From positions 1 through 35,040 of the forward strand of contig NZ_JAGPOX010000105.1 of assembly GCF_019038435.1 (NCBI RefSeq): DNA of 35,040 nucleotides, in the 5' to 3' direction. Made by a program: the position numbers and the translations under genes. The notes under the pieces were generated by a model. It was not told the origin of the DNA and ran no database searches. It saw nothing but the letters and a program-made list of their open reading frames with translations. Positions 34,227 through 35,040 of the stretch are shown one piece after another (the first letter of the stretch is position 1; each line of letters opens with the position of its first letter). Origin of the DNA: Nocardia alni (lineage in GTDB: Bacteria > Actinomycetota > Actinomycetes > Mycobacteriales > Mycobacteriaceae).

Positions 34227-35025
34227 CTAGAGCGCGAGTTTCACCGCGAACGCGACGCCGCAGGTCGCGGCCGCCACACGCAACGCATTGTCCGGAAGTC
34301 GCCGCGCCAGAATCGGTCCCACCCATCCGCCGAGCAGGAATCCCAGTCCGAGTGGCAGCACGAAGGCCCAGTGCACCGGGCCGAACACAGCGAATTGCAG
34401 TGTCGCGGCGCCGTTCGCGCACATGGCCACGACGTTCTTCGCGGCGTTCGCGCGCCGCGACGTCCACCCGGGAAACATCGCCGCCAGAGTCGCCATGATC
34501 AGAATGCCGCCCGCCGCACCGAAATACCCGCTGTAGACGAATGCTCCGAACAGGAGCACCAGCAGCAGGCGACGTCGCCTCGATTCCGCGCCGGCGCCAT
34601 TCCCAATGGTACCGACACCGTTCGGCGTGCCCGATACCGACTCCACCCCCTCGAGAATGTCACCCGAGACAATCCCCTGTGCGGCAAGGTCGTTCGCATA
34701 CCATCGCCTGGCCAGCCGCGGCTGCAACAGCAGAAACAGCGACGCACCACCGATTAGAAACGGCACCACCATCTGAAAGGTCGAGGCAGGCGCGAGCAGT
34801 AGCAGAGTAGCCCCAACCGACCCTCCGACCAGGGCGAGCACACTCAGCCGCAGCACGATCCGCCCGATACCCGCCAACTCCCCCCGAGATCCGGCCGTCG
34901 CACCGACCCCGGTGAACACCAACGCCACCGTGTTGGTCACATTCGCCCCGACCGGCGACAGCCCCAGCGCCAACAGCGCCGGAAACGACACCAACGACGC
35001 GAGACTGACCAGCACACTCACCACC
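34227..35025 (-). CDS. TauE/SafE-family (TSUP) membrane permease, 5' truncated
   Basis: This is an incomplete permease of the sulfite/organosulfonate exporter family. The frame runs into the contig end at 35025, so the first helix and the glycine-rich N-terminus are missing. Features include SFPALLALGLSPVGANVTNTVAL, several membrane helices, and a second family half with GYFGAAGGILIMATLAAMFPGW and NAAKNVVAMCANGAATLQF. Members export or import anions such as sulfite, sulfoacetate or similar. A basic loop with RRRRLLLV sits between the halves. A GTG at 35024 is in frame but is not taken as the true start. It converges on the protease gene across 17 bp. Confidence 0.85.
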
Positions 35026-35040
35026 CTGTCTCTTATACAC
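35026..35040. other. Tn5/Nextera mosaic-end adapter sequence at contig end
   Basis: CTGTCTCTTATACAC is the first 15 bases of the Tn5 transposase mosaic end used in Nextera library preparation. It is an untrimmed adapter and not genome. Reading the reverse strand into it creates the spurious peptide start MYKRQ. Confidence 0.97.

Noticed and set aside
34660..35040. A 126-codon minus-strand frame beginning MYKRQ
   Set aside because: Its first codons are the Nextera adapter and the rest is a shadow frame of the permease gene.

Overview
The window is a high-GC actinobacterial contig segment, most likely from Nocardia or a close mycolic-acid-containing relative. The evidence is an Emb-type arabinosyltransferase, an nfeD/SPFH pair divergent from a DUF3097 gene (the arrangement I recall from the Rv1486c-Rv1488 region of Mycobacterium tuberculosis), a long cytosolic HAMP-array hybrid kinase, Tat and lipobox export signals, and many apparently leaderless promoters (a TAnnnT hexamer 6-7 nt before the start codon). 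The right end is a true contig end: the last 15 bases are the Tn5/Nextera mosaic end, not genome. No rRNA, tRNA or CRISPR array was seen.

Layout. 1-3160: an unfinished membrane protein built from repeated two-helix units, downstream of a Tat/lipobox solute-binding lipoprotein (both minus). 3488-4867: a DUF4304-like protein and a convergent lipoprotein. 5148-6922: a TetR regulator divergent from a small unknown protein, then a frameshifted alpha/beta-hydrolase remnant. 7208-10672: ribosome-rescue factor ArfB, a 34-bp tandem repeat, the SPFH/NfeD pair and divergent DUF3097. 10683-13378: a Tat-exported metallophosphoesterase, then a small membrane protein and a permuted NlpC/P60-like protein sharing an 18-bp divergent promoter. 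13521-19150: a TetR regulator with two clear operator palindromes, a phytoene-dehydrogenase-like FAD oxidoreductase and an Emb arabinosyltransferase.

19347-25147 is the most interesting part. It holds a 1408-residue caspase-like protease/STAND NTPase/14-blade WD40 protein, divergent across 128 bp from a predicted cytosolic LCAT-type lipase with a C-terminal beta-sandwich-like domain. The pair looks like a sensor-protease plus membrane-attacking effector, a plausible conflict or defence module; this functional link is inference.

25402-30213: a soluble hybrid histidine kinase with seven 92-residue HAMP units, and a stand-alone receiver protein just upstream. 30361-35025: a VOC protein with a WYL regulator, a conserved hypothetical protein, an FMN-binding split-barrel protein, a secreted trypsin-like protease with an altered active-site motif, and a 5'-truncated TauE/SafE permease.
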